From: STC-113 sp964553745
GTDB taxonomy: Bacteria; Patescibacteriota; Gracilibacteria; BD1-5; UBA2023
Assembly (NCBI GenBank): GCA_964553745.1
Contig: CAZKLD010000002.1
Span: 62,001-126,000 of the forward strand
Direction of reading: 5' to 3'
DNA length: 64,000 bases
The notes below the pieces were generated by a model. That model was not told the origin of the DNA, made no database searches, and was given only the letters and a program-made list of their open reading frames with translations. The translations under genes and the position numbers were made by a program. This document shows positions 10,654 to 21,160 of this stretch, piece by piece; the stretch's first letter is position 1; each line of letters begins with the position of its first letter.

Positions 10654-10764
10654 GTTTTTAAATACGGATAGATCAGATCTCGTCCCCTATATTATGTTTA
10701 ACCTATAACTTAAAAATCATGAATACAGCTTCTAGTGTCAATTCTCCATAGCCCGAAAGATACC

Positions 10765-10814
10765 CGATTAATCGCGTATCTGCAACAATAAAAAAACAAA
10801 TATGCGATTTATCG
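10765..10814 (+). promoter_or_regulatory. Second inverted repeat in the DAHP synthase leader
   Basis: CGATTAATCGCGTA and TATGCGATTTATCG pair at 12 of 14 positions around a 22-nt A-rich loop, ending 34 nt before the gene start. It could be an operator or an mRNA structure near the ribosome binding region. A short ORF (10719-10751) lies just before it. Confidence 0.35.
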
Positions 10815-10848
10815 CTCAAAATTCTATATATTCATTAATGCAATAACC

Positions 10849-11895
10849 ATGCCATCCAACAATACGATCATCTGAGAGATGATGACACCTCAGGTAATGA
10901 AGCAACTGCTCCCCCTGAATGAAGCCCAACAGAAAATGATAGAATGAGCCAGAATCAGGATCGAGAAGATTTTCTCTTGAGAATCCGACAGGAAAATACT
11001 GATAATCTGACCATGCTCCATAGATTATGAAGAGAGTTTCTTCGAATATGGTGAATTCATCAAAAAGATAAATGAGCAGGTGAAGGACAAGATTGAGATC
11101 ATCCTGAGATTCTACCCGGGAAAACCTCGTACTATCGGATGATGGAAAGGCCTCGCTTATAGTGCGCCAGGCGAAAAGGCGAATATGTGAAATGGTATCT
11201 ATGGAGTCAGGAGCATGGCCTTGCGAGCGCTTGAATTATGATTTCCCCTTGCTGATGAAATGCTGAATCCGCATCTTGTCGAATATGTCGATGATTACCT
11301 TTCCTACATAGCAATCTGAGCAAGGAGCACCGAGAACCAATACCATAGAGAAGTGTCATCAGGGCTTGATGTGCCGGTCGGTTTCAAGAATCCCACAAGC
11401 TGAGATATAGAAATCATGACAAACTCAATAAAGGCATGACAGACTTCAAGCCATTATATTCTCGGGAATACGGTCAGGGACAGTCTGGGGAATCCTCTGA
11501 GCCATTGAATACTGAGATGATGATATGTGACTTGACCGAATTACTGAGAGAAATTCATCAAAGAATATATGAATTATGCCGATTCGATAAAGAATCCCTC
11601 GCTCATAATCGATGCGAGCCATGACAATTGCAGGATAGACGCCAATACAAAAGATCCTTTCAGGCAGATAGATATAGTCAGGGGAATCCTGGCAGACATA
11701 ATCCCAAGCTTGACAGCAAAGTGAATAGACGCGAAAAAGGCGGTAAAATGATTCATGGTCGAGAGCTATATCTATGACGGAAATCAGAAATATGTCGATG
11801 AAGAGCATGTATTGAGATGAAAATCACTTACCGATCCTTGCATCTGACTGGAAAAAACTGAAAAATTAATTTTGGAAATGCACAAAAATATATAG
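10849..11895 (+). CDS. 3-deoxy-7-phosphoheptulonate (DAHP) synthase, type I
   Basis: 348 residues, the normal AroF/G/H length. The enzyme joins PEP and erythrose 4-phosphate in the first step of the shikimate pathway. Diagnostic segments: ILIIGPCSID near 50-59, a KPRTIGGWKGL substrate loop near 92, AIGARSTENQYHRE, SGLDVPVGFKNPTSG, the metal-ligand segment IIDASHDNC and FMVESYIYDGNQ. Many of these glycines are TGA. No other shikimate gene is in the window. An aromatic-rich leader with terminator lies upstream, implying feedback by attenuation. Confidence 0.95.
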
Positions 11896-11935
11896 AATCA
11901 TGCCCCTACATCTATAAAATATTAATTATCAAAGA

Positions 11936-12433
11936 ATGCAGACAAATACAGAAGCCTCACAAGCAAGGAATAGAACGCTGACAATAATCGCCCCAGCAGA
12001 AGAGCCTGGAAATAAAACATGAAAAAATCATGCAGTCGTGGTATGCAACTACAGGTCGGCAGTCTCATCGCTTATGGAGAATAAGCTTTTGACAATCTAC
12101 AATACTTTCAGGTCTAGATATCCTAATGGTATAGATTACAGCTTATGAGACGAGAAAATTGAGTGAAAGGATTATCTGAAACTGGAAGTCCAGAATAAGA
12201 AATATTTTGTGACATGCGATATCTGGAATGAGAATATGAGAAATGAGCATATCAGCCTCAGCGTATTCTCAAATCTTGATTTCTGGAGCTCAAAATCAAG
12301 AAAAATCAAGATATATAAAGATTGAAAGCTATCGGTAAGCGAGTCGAGAGTCTGAGAAAATGATGAGCAGCTGGAATGAATAAATATGCATGGGCTTCTT
12401 GATGAATTTCTGAAGAAGATCAGCACTTATTAG
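11936..12433 (+). CDS. Hypothetical 165-residue protein
   Basis: A soluble protein with alternating strands and helices (IEGKDYLKLEVQNKKYFVTCDIG) and a charged C-terminus. No motif recognised. It follows DAHP synthase by 40 nt on the same strand and could be co-transcribed. Its stop overlaps by 4 nt the stop of the convergent MazG-like gene, and its terminator lies inside that gene. Confidence 0.65.
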
Positions 12434-12774
12434 CCGACCGTCTCAATAAGATAAATCCTATCCCTGAATCATCACCTCTTCTCCGCCTTAGCAAGGCGGA
12501 TTTTTTCTAGCTCTTCCTTACTGATTCATCATTCTTCACCCAGCGCATAGACGACTTCGAGGATATCCGCAAGCTCTTCGGGATCTTCATCCGATTCCAA
12601 AAATTCGGCAACCTCCTCTTTTAGTTTCCTTTTCAATTCTTCAAGATATTCTTTCCTGTCAAGGATTCTTGTTTTTGCGACTCATCATTTGGATTCTATA
12701 ATCTCAGGAATCCTGTCCCTGACAAGCTTCTCGTGCTTCATGGTTACGATATCTCACATGGCATTATTCTGCAT
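12430..12774 (-). CDS. MazG-like / phosphoribosyl-ATP pyrophosphohydrolase-like protein
   Basis: 114 residues. It has the subfamily signature KLVRDRIPEIIE, followed by KLKEEVAEFLES and DPEELADILEVVYAL, and ends RLAKAEKRGGFRDRIYLIE, the conserved C-terminal 'kaerrGgF' tail. The EExxE...ExxD arrangement gives the Mg-dependent NTP pyrophosphatase helices. It probably hydrolyses non-canonical or excess nucleotides. It follows the tandem-HD gene by 7 nt. Confidence 0.8.
12482..12507 (+). terminator. Terminator located inside the opposing MazG-like gene
   Basis: TCCGCCTT-AGC-AAGGCGGA followed by six T. It is about 50 nt past the stop of the 11936 gene, but the same bases encode IRLAKAE of the MazG-like protein on the other strand. 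Confidence 0.75.
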
Positions 12775-12781
12775 AAGTTTT

Positions 12782-14023
12782 TTAGATTAGATCATATTCT
12801 TCTTTCCATTGCCATCACTTTAAGACATATTCCTTCTTCAGTCAGCTTTTCAAGATTTTCAGAAGAGGATTCAGCTCTGGCGTCTCTCTGAATGCCTTGT
12901 CGCAATAAATTGCAATCATGTCGGCTTCATCGAAATTGGTATGCGTGTGGTATAAAAGATGGCTTATCGATTCCAGCCTGTCTAGGGATTTTACGAATTT
13001 CGCTTCCTTTGATTCCCCGTTAGAATACTCCTGCCAATAACCATAAATCTCTTCACCCAGGCTCGATGGCAGCATTTCCCTGATTTTCTCCATGGCTGAA
13101 ATCTCGTTTGAGAGTTTCTCTTCTTTTGTCATTTCACACGTATAAATCCTGATATTATCTATATCTCAGGTCATCGCTCAATAGATCTCATGGAATATGG
13201 CGATCTTAAGAGCTTTATCCAAATCAATTTCAAGCTTCAATGTCATCTGCACTATGAAAACCATGAAAACCAGCCTATAGATATGCTCTGCTGCCGTGTC
13301 TTTTTCTATGATTAGCGGACTCGAATCATATCTCAGGGTTTCTTTCAATTTTTGGGCCATCTGGAAAAAGTCGAAAATCTTGTCGAAAATCTTGAATGCT
13401 TCAGATTCTCAGCTGACGTCGTATTCATCTTTCCACTCTATTCCAGATTCAAGATAAAGTTCTTTCAGTTTTCAATTGAATCATTTGTGATAACCTTTGA
13501 GCAGAGGAAAATCCGACATTGCTTTTCGCGGGTGTGCGGGAGCCTTTTCTGGGATGTCAATGTAGCTCGCTCAGTGATAGATGAGGAAGCTCATGGATTC
13601 CATCTTCTCTGCTGCCTTCACAAAAATCGCCTCCCTTGTCAATCATGATCAATACTCATCCCACAATCCGAGCAATTCCCGGCCTGATTCCTCTGGCAGC
13701 TCGGATGTTATCTTTCTAATGATTTCGGCTCAGATCCTGTATTTATCATCCCGATTCGATAGTCAGAGGAAAAAATTCTTATAATCGTCATTTCCAGTCA
13801 GAATCTCAGGCAGATCGTGGACTAGGGTCAATTTAATCACCCTGATCGGGTCAACCCCGAATTCCGGATTCTCTGCAGCGATATAGTTCATAAGCATCGC
13901 CTGCCAAGTATGGCTGGCTAGATTGTCCCTATTAATGACGGTATCGCTATCGGCATATCTCATCGTTTTTTTCGATTTTTCCAAAAACTGGATGAAGCCG
14001 AAAAGCTTCTGCATATCATTCAT
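12782..14023 (-). CDS. Tandem HD-domain protein (duplicated YfbR/YGK1-like nucleotidase fold)
   Basis: 413 residues made of two similar halves. Half 1 has HTWQAM near 37 and the HD pair VHDLPE near 69. Half 2 has EHIYRLV near 244 and FHEIYG near 279, so the canonical HD is HE in the second half. Both halves then show EEYG/EYSNGESKEAKFVKSLDR-like helices. Single-domain relatives are 5'-deoxynucleotidases that dephosphorylate dNMPs. The second copy may be impaired or regulatory. It sits directly upstream of the MazG-like gene, which fits a nucleotide-pool clean-up pair. Confidence 0.8.
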
Positions 14024-14046
14024 GAACCAATAGATTAAAAAATATC

Positions 14047-15246
14047 TTATATTTTGAATTCTCAATCTTCATATATCACAACCTCGGTTCAGTCCTCCAG
14101 CGTAGCTGTGACTTTCCTGTTTTTGGTCGACATCAAGTCGGTATGTATCGGTGATTCGTTGAATCCCATATTCTCAAAATCTTCTTTAGGCGTATTTGCG
14201 ACATCTCAATCGAAAGCTTCATGGAAAGATGCTCAAATCGCGACATGGGTATTACCGTAAACTCATCATACATTCTCATCATACAATGTCTCTCACATGA
14301 ATTTTGTGATCTTTGAAAATCTCCTGTCTGTAAGCGAGAATTCTCATAGCTTATCGGCATTTTCAGCTGCAACCATCTCTTTGAGGAGATCCTCTCAATT
14401 ATCGGCAGATGCTTCTGTTATGAGTCAGTCCTTGAAGACAAGCTTCATTCAGTCAACCCTGTTTCCGTATCTGTAAAGCGGCTGATTGAACTTTATCCAT
14501 CAGTTGGTTCATCTCCAATCGGGTGAGGTGAAGATCTCGAATGATGGGATATTCCTTCCAGAACCTCCGAGCCACCTCCTGTTTTTTCATATTTTGATAT
14601 GCAGATCCGCATCCTCTCACTCAATATGCACTTTTTCGATTTTCAGGTTATCCAGCCTTGATTTTATATCTTCCATTGACACGAAGATCTCTTGCCATTT
14701 TGCTATCGGGTCAGCATCATCTAGAAAACATGATTTTATTATCTCATTCCAATATTCTTCAAGGGTAAGTCACGCGGCGTCAGCCATGGCCTGCGTCCCG
14801 TAAAGTCCCATGGTCCAAGTCATTTTTCAGGCATTCTCTTTATCTCTTCTGGCATCCATATAGAATTTTGCGGCTTGCTGCCTTCAGATTATCTTCTTTG
14901 AATCTATTCATTTAAGCTCATATTTGTCCCAACTGGAAACTATTCCCAGGAAATGAGTGCAAGTATTGGTTATTTCAAGATAATAATCTCTTGGCCAGAA
15001 ATTGATCTGCTCATCGTTTCAGTATTCAAACAAATTCCTCTGAGTTCACTCGGGTATGAAATTCGTTATGAAGAATCATCCTGCTTCCAGTACTGATTTC
15101 TGGAGTTCTACAAGAAGTAGCTTTGCGCTCTCGGGAACCTGGAGATAGACAACTTCTCAGGGCTGGATTCATTTGCCTCACCAGAGAGCGAATTTGATAA
15201 GGATATCAGCATAATTCTTGAGTATCTTTTGGCTTGGCACGTACAT
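14047..15246 (-). CDS. M29-family leucyl aminopeptidase (AmpS/PepS-like)
   Basis: 399 residues, the family length. N-terminus YVPSQKILKNYADILIKFAL; the C-terminal half carries the metal-ligand region (SFEIFTSPDW-type segment, EFSLTDRRFSKITKFMGETL, NTHVAIGASFHEAF and NESPIHTDLM), where the M29 Glu/His/Asp ligands lie. It removes N-terminal residues in peptide turnover. It is the first gene of a minus-strand run followed 23 nt later by the tandem-HD gene. The start ATG at 15246 gives a typical length. Confidence 0.88.
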
Positions 15247-15367
15247 ATCTCAATGGGTTAAATATTCAGTTGAAGAAATCTTATCCTATTTCACAAAAAC
15301 GGCAAATAAATTTTGCATTAATCTAAAAGTCATGATAATATTGAACTAGCGAATCTAACCTTAAAAT

Positions 15368-15721
15368 ATGATTTGAATATTTGGCGGAGGCAAGATAACC
15401 TTCTCGACATTTCCAGAGGCGCTCAACACTATGTTTTCAGAGTATCCCGACATCCCAGACATGCTCATAAACAAGGTGATATTTGACGCTCAGGACGAAG
15501 GCGCATTGCAGGAATTCATGGACAATATGAACGCCGTCAATGAAGAAAATGGTAAGCTCGGAATAAGCGACCATGAAGAGAGGCTTCTCGTGGATAGCTT
15601 CAGATCCCTTCTGCAGAATTATGATTCGATGAAGGTCCAAAGGAAGAATCTTTTTGCAATGAGGCAAAAAGAGGAAGAAGAAAAAAATCTCCTTTGAGAT
15701 GATTTAAATTTAACCCTCTAA
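15368..15721 (+). CDS. Hypothetical 117-residue protein
   Basis: Starts MIGIFGGGKITFSTFPEAL and is acidic and helical to the end (KEEEEKNLLGDDLNLTL). No known motif; the Gly-rich N-terminus is not a Walker A. First gene of a three-gene plus-strand operon (spacings 3 and 11 nt) ending with a RelA/SpoT-like protein. Confidence 0.65.
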
Positions 15722-15724
15722 AAT

Positions 15725-15940
15725 ATGTGAAGCGAATTGGCTGAAAAGCTTGGCGACTTGGAAACTAACGTAAGCAGTGCGATTAAATCGTCGATTTCCT
15801 CATTGGGCAGTCTCTTAAAAAAGAATGCCTATGAGAAAACAGGCGACAAACTCTGACTTATAGCCAGGCAGAGCAAAAAGATGACAGAAGATGATGTTAA
15901 GAAATTCAGCGCAGCAATGAACTGAAAGAAAGATATTTAA
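15725..15940 (+). CDS. Hypothetical 71-residue protein
   Basis: A small soluble basic/helical protein, MGSELAEKLGDLETNV... ending SAAMNGKKDI. It starts 3 nt after the previous stop, so translation is probably coupled. No function can be given. Confidence 0.6.
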
Positions 15941-15951
15941 TTGCCCTCTAA

Positions 15952-17448
15952 ATGAAAAACTATCCGATAAACTTAAGAGAAGTCTGCAATCAGACTATCA
16001 ATATCGAAAAAGATATTTACATCAACATGACAGAATTCGGTCCAGCCGAATATAGGGATATTCTGAATCACTCGAAGCCTATTACACTCTGAGAATGAAG
16101 CCGGGCTGAAAATGTAACCATCCTGGATCTCTTTAATCTGCCTCTCAAAAAAGATGAGGAGATTATAAGCTTCATCAAAAGCAGGCTGAAGATAGACATT
16201 ACGACAGCGGAATGAGTGAAGAGAATCAATGATCTCATGAGTTATGCGATAAGGGTTTATGAGGAAAGATACCTCAGGACGCTTCCGTTTAAGATAAAGA
16301 ATAAGAGTTTCAAATCGGCAAATTCAATAATCGATTTCTTGCGCGAGACAAAAACAAATAAGTGAAGCTGAACCCTCAATTGTGCAATAGCCAAAATCTG
16401 CTACGCAGTAGACGACGTAATCTCGAATGAAAAAATCAGAAGAGCAGAATTCCTCGATTATCAATTCATAAAGGAGTATTTGGATAGGCCGTTTCAGATA
16501 GAAGAATGATTTACGGATTCTTCATGAAACCTTTATAGGATATGAAAGGCGGTAATCAGCGGGAAGGTCATAAATTTCAAATTGATATCCAGGCAAAAAT
16601 CAAAAGAGTCCCTGATATGAAAAGTAATCGTTGAGCCGACATATTATTCGATAGATAAAGTCCAGGATTTCGTGGGCGCATCGATTTATGTGGATACTAA
16701 TGAAGATGCAATCCTGATGATGCAATACATCGATCAGCTTGTCTACAACTGAGAATGCAGGATAAAGAATAAGAATGCCCTGACAAAAGTCGGGATAGCA
16801 AAGAATGAAAAGTTGAATGCCACATTCAAAAAGAAACTTCTTGCTTCTATATGAACCGACGATGATCATGAATACAATCCCGATTGAGAAAAGGAATTCA
16901 AGGAAAGGAGCAGGAAATGAACAAGCTCGAAATACAAAGAAGTGAAGATGGTATGAGAAGTTCCTCTTGCGCTAGAAGAATGAGAAAAGGCAACAAAATT
17001 CATGTTCTGAACTGAAGTGAAATTCGTAATCGGATGACATGACAATGAATCCTGAATCTCCCTGCAGGCAATATATGATTATATAAAAAGGCCGAGAGAA
17101 CTTACAAGACTGGGGCTGCCAATAAGGAAATTGGATCTGGTGAAATATGTGAATGATTTTTTTGAGAATATAGATGATATGCTCAGAAAGAAAAATAAGA
17201 AGAAGGATGTTTATTATCAGGAATTATATGCCGACCTGAGAGAACTGTGATATATAGATGAGGCTGATGTGCTCTGAAACAATAATGAGAAAAATGAGAA
17301 GATTCTGGCATTCTGATTGTATAAGCATTTCAGGAATCAGCTCGTGAAGATCAAGATGTCCAATTCCAAACAGACCTATTATTTCGATGAGCGAGCTCTC
17401 AGACTCAGGGATGTAGGACTCCATAAGCCGCAGCTTCAAAAAATCTAA
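15952..17448 (+). CDS. Large protein with possible RelA/SpoT-like nucleotidyltransferase region
   Basis: 498 residues. In the middle, NFKLISRQKSKESLIGKVI and then VQDFVGASIYVDTNEDAILMM resemble the RelA/SpoT synthetase pattern 'RvKspeSI..K' and 'DlvGiRIivdt.eD'. A later segment (YKEVKMVGEVPL, TEVKFVIGG) could be the final strands. The N-terminal ~180 residues and the C-terminus are unassigned. If correct it would be a divergent pppGpp synthetase-type enzyme, but the similarity is short and no known long RSH layout (HD, TGS, ACT) is present. Last gene of its operon, with a terminator 14 nt downstream. Confidence 0.6.
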
Positions 17449-17461
17449 CATTCAATATTAG

Positions 17462-17493
17462 AAAAAAATCCGGATTTGATCCGGATTTTTTCT
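17462..17493. terminator. Bidirectional terminator
   Basis: AAATCCGGAT and ATCCGGATTT arms with a 3-nt loop, A-run on one side and T-run on the other. It serves the converging 15952 gene and the XseB-like gene. Confidence 0.85.
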
Positions 17494-17498
17494 TGTGA

Positions 17499-17672
17499 TT
17501 ATTGTTTGGGGGCAAGTATTCTGCATAGGGCATTTTTCCTGTCTTCTACCAATTGCAGGTACATCGCATCGATATCGTCTAAAGATTTTCAGTTTCCCCT
17601 TTCCAGTTCGAGCAATCCCCGCTCCAGATTGAAGGTTTCAAAAACAGCTAAACATTCTTGCGAATTTATCAT
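17499..17672 (-). CDS. Small protein resembling exonuclease VII small subunit
   Basis: 57 residues: NLERGLLELERGNGKSLDDIDAMYLQLVEDRKNALCRIL. The spacing of LERG, SLDDIDAMY and the following helix resembles XseB ('klEsGelsLdealelyeeG'), a helical hairpin protein. It is short, and no XseA is nearby, so this is tentative. It starts 2 nt after the secD stop and is probably translationally coupled. Confidence 0.5.
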
Positions 17673-17674
17673 AA

Positions 17675-19456
17675 TTATTTTTTATTGATACCGATAAATA
17701 ATTTCAGATTATTGCTGAATTTCGGAGCTAATGCCATTATGAGTACATGGGATATCCACATTGCTGAGAAAAGAGATACGACCAATCAGATTCAGAGCAT
17801 AAGTCAGAATCATTTGATCAGGTTGACTCAGATCATATACAAGATTACAGCTGAAACGAAAGATGTCACATGAGAGTCCCAGATAGCCGTCCAAGATCTG
17901 TCAAAACCTACATTTAGGGATTTTATAACTTCATTATGGTTGCTGAGCTCTTCTTTTGAACGCTCGAATATCAATATATTAGCATCTATGGCAAGTCATA
18001 CGGACAGGATCAAACCTGCGATCGAAGCCAATGAAAGCACAACTCAGAACAGCTTGACCAATGTCAAAGTAATCATGATATAACCAAGAAGCGCGATTCA
18101 AGCCAATAATCCTCAAAGTCTGTAAACAGAGATAAGGAAAGTCAATATCAGCAAGAATCCGATGATTCCGGCTTTTCAGATTACAATAAGCGAATCTCAT
18201 CAGATCTTTGCATCAATGGCCCTCTCTGAAGTAAGGTAAATCGGTGCTGGAACGATTCAAGTATTGATGTCATTTGCAAGCTTCTTTGCTGTATCAATAG
18301 TATAAGAGCCAGTTATGACAGCTTTCCCATCTGGTATTACGGATTGGATTGTAGGTGCAGTCAGCTGTTCTCATCAGACGTAGATTGCAAGTTGCTTATT
18401 AAGGAGTCTCTTTGTAAGCTCAGCGAAGATCTTTGCTCATTGAGCGTTGAAAGTCAGCTCAACCTGAGGTTGGAAACCTTGATTCATATTCGCTGAAGCT
18501 TTTGTCAGGAATCTCTCGTCAAGAACTTCTCATTTCTCAGTCTTTGCAGCCATCCATTCGCTTGGTTTCTGGCTTACGAAAATCACCTGGTAGTCAAATA
18601 TGGTCGCAGTGTATTTTTCTTTTCTTGTCTTAGCAGTAGCTCAAGTTCAGTCTACTACATCTTTTTCTTTCTCCTGTTTAATTACAGAATTGATTTTAAC
18701 TAGAGAAAATCCTTTTTCTGCTTCACCTTGTGAAAGCGCTCCATTCTCTCAAAGGATGTACCCTCATTGCTTCTGAGTCTCGAGGATATCTGAAATGAAA
18801 GGCGCCTGGACTTCTTCCATTCAAGTGAATGTTGCCTCCAATGGAAGCTCATCTTTTGCTCAAGATCAGCTTGTGTAAGTCGCATTTTCATATTGGTCCT
18901 TGTATTTGTTGGCAACTGTCGTGAAATCGAATTCCTTAGAATCCAAATCCTTCTTGATGCTTTCTGCGATCTGTTTCCTTTCTGCCTTGTCAGCTTCAGT
19001 TATCTGGACCTTCTTTTCCTTGAATTCGAGCCTGACTACCTTACCGATAGTCTCTTTGGCTTTTGCGATATATTCATTGTTCTTTTCGCTAATCTGCTCT
19101 TTGGTAAGATTCTGACCTTCATAATTCGAAGCTGGAATCTGGACTACGATATGCGATTCATTACCGTATTTTGCCGTGAATATGGTAGGCTCAGCGGTAC
19201 CGAGTGAATTAACACGCTTTTCTATGATCGATTTAAGTCATTCAACTACAGTAGACTCATTGTAATCTCATTTTTTCTTAGCCTCTTCAAGGTCGATCCT
19301 GTAATCAAGCTCAACTCATCCTTGCAGATCAAGTCATAATTTATATTCTCCAGTATATGGTAAATTCAAGCCAAAATAACCCCATGGGAATGAAACATAG
19401 AATGTTCAAACCATAATCAGGAATATTAATGCGATCTTTAGTCAAAGCCCTTTCAT
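17675..19456 (-). CDS. secD: Protein translocase subunit SecD with an insertion in the periplasmic part
   Basis: 593 residues. TM1 is near residues 4-20; the P1 domain has NLPYTGEYKLGLDLQGG-type sequence and GTAEPTIF...HIVVQIP; the C-terminal block has six-helix membrane segments with GLILSVGLAIDANILIFER, the SecD hallmark. SecD with SecF drives late steps of Sec export by proton motive force. Residues ~145-265 hold an insertion (FTTVANKYKD..., ending GFSLVKI) that looks like a parvulin PPIase domain. No secF is adjacent. The XseB-like gene follows 2 nt later. Confidence 0.92.
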
Positions 19457-19550
19457 TATATAGTTTATTTAATATTAAAGTAAAACGCCATCCAGTATAT
19501 AAAAAAAGCCTATTTTGGCAAGATTATTTTGCATTGGAAAGTGACGGAAT

Positions 19551-19580
19551 AAAAACAATCCTATGCAGACTCATAGGATT
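19551..19580 (-). terminator. Terminator after the 390-residue membrane protein gene
   Basis: AATCCTATG and CATAGGATT around a 6-nt loop, followed on the minus strand by GTTTTTATT. It stands 20 nt beyond the gene's stop. Confidence 0.75.
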
Positions 19581-19600
19581 GATGTAAAAATATTCCGCAT

Positions 19601-20773
19601 TTAGAATTTGAAGCTGACTTCTTTGACTTCATTTTTCTTTTCTTTCAGGAACTTCACTTTTGAGAATATGCCGAAGGTCAGGTTATCCAGAAGCACGTAA
19701 ATCTCGAAAATCACAGGTATCTTATAGAAAGGATTGTTATCGATATTTGCCAATCATAGGAAAATCGGGAAAAGCAGGATCATCTGAATGTTCGTAGAGA
19801 ATGATTGCGAAAGATAATATATCGCAATGAGAATTGCAGTGATTATAAGCCCTTGTGCTATCGCAATCGTATAGATGGATTTTTTGTCGATGATGTATTT
19901 CGGAAGATAGATAATGTTCAATCCTGGGATGAATATGATCTTATTCGAAAGAGGAATGCGGGGATTCGTGAAGTTATTTCTGGCAAGCTCGCTGAACTTA
20001 GCCTCTTTGCGGATAATCCTGTTTTTCAGATCTTCAAAAGAAACCTCTTCCTTTTTGCCGAAAATCACCTTTATTGATTCTGCTAGATATGAGATTCATG
20101 TCCTGCAATTGACGTATGCGGTTTCCAGATTAGGAATGCTTTCAGTGAAAAGATTATAGATTACTCTGGTATGGATTATCATCATCAATCAAGCATATAC
20201 GACATAGCAGATGTAAAGGAATGTCAGAGCGAGCAGTATGTCATTGTGTCCGCTTACGATCAGCAGGATCATGATTATCGAGAACACTCATCAGATTTTT
20301 GATCAATATCTGTTTATCACGCTGGGATGTTTGCCGGCGACAATGAGTCAGATGAATGGGATATAGGAAGCGATATATATCATCTTTGATGTCTCATTCA
20401 TTCAGGTCAGAAGCTCGGATTCCATCTTCAGATAATCTTTCCTTATCTTTATATCATCGACTTGCGTTCATGAATTCGCTTTGTACGCTCATCTCAAGAT
20501 AAGGAAAGTGAATCCCAGAAAAAGCACAGTCGTAACAATGGTATTTATGCTTAACTGCATGACAGGAATTTGGAAATTCAGGAAATTGAATGATCACCCG
20601 AAATATTTATATGCGAATATAGTAAGGAAAAATGAGATATGGATTTTTGTGGCATTTTTAGAATGCCCCCTTATGAAAGGATGGTTGAAATTAGGATTTG
20701 ATTTTGCCAACAAGAATAGCTCTCAGAGGAAAAGATAGCTTATTGCGGCATTTACCCGTACTTTTTTGTCCAT
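19601..20773 (-). CDS. Polytopic membrane protein of unknown function
   Basis: 390 residues with about 8-9 hydrophobic segments (AAISYLFL, TIVTTVLFLGFTFLIL, ASYIPFIGLIV, SIIMILLIVSG, LALTFLYICYVVYA, IIFIPGLNIIYL, TIAIAQGLIITAILIAIYYL) and a charged loop with EEVSFEDLKNRIIRKE. The C-terminus is Lys-rich. No transporter motif recognised. Monocistronic with its own terminator. Confidence 0.75.
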
Positions 20774-21160
20774 AGCAGATTCATTAATTAACTTTTGAAC
20801 ATCATAACACATATTTGGGCTTAAAGCCAAATTAAAATCTTGCGCAAGAAGCTAATTATGTTGTAATTAATATTTGCGAATCTAAGCAAAATAATATAGA
20901 GGTTCGGAAGGACAAGGAAGGGGGCATTTCAGGTCCATCGCTGGAGTCTATGGGATTATTCCGCACAGAAGCGAGCAACTGAGTCAAGATTCAATTTGAG
21001 ATAAAAAATGAAATTCCCCTCATTCATGGTCCTCGAAATTATCTGAATTCTGTGACTTTGGAGCGATAACTTCCAGAGCTTCATTCGGCAATTTTTTGGC
21101 AATGGGATTGACATTTATCTAAAAAAACTATATTGACAATATAAAACATAACGGAAAGCT
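20774..21160. other. Intergenic region upstream of the GGDEF gene
   Basis: 387 nt. It contains a small hairpin near 20811-20828 (GGCTT/AAGCC), a G-rich stretch from about 20898 (AGAGGTTCGGAAGGAC onward) unlike the AT-rich surroundings, and a possible short ORF at 21008. The G-rich part does not match RNase P RNA, tmRNA, SRP RNA or a c-di-GMP riboswitch core as far as I can read, but could be a structured leader. Confidence 0.4.
21008..21151 (+). CDS. Possible 47-residue membrane peptide
   Basis: MKFPSFMVLEIIGILGLWSD followed by an amphipathic tail and TAA; glycines at three positions use TGA. It ends 9 nt before the GGDEF gene start, which would suit translational coupling. There is no homology that I recognise and a chance ORF is possible. 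Confidence 0.3.
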
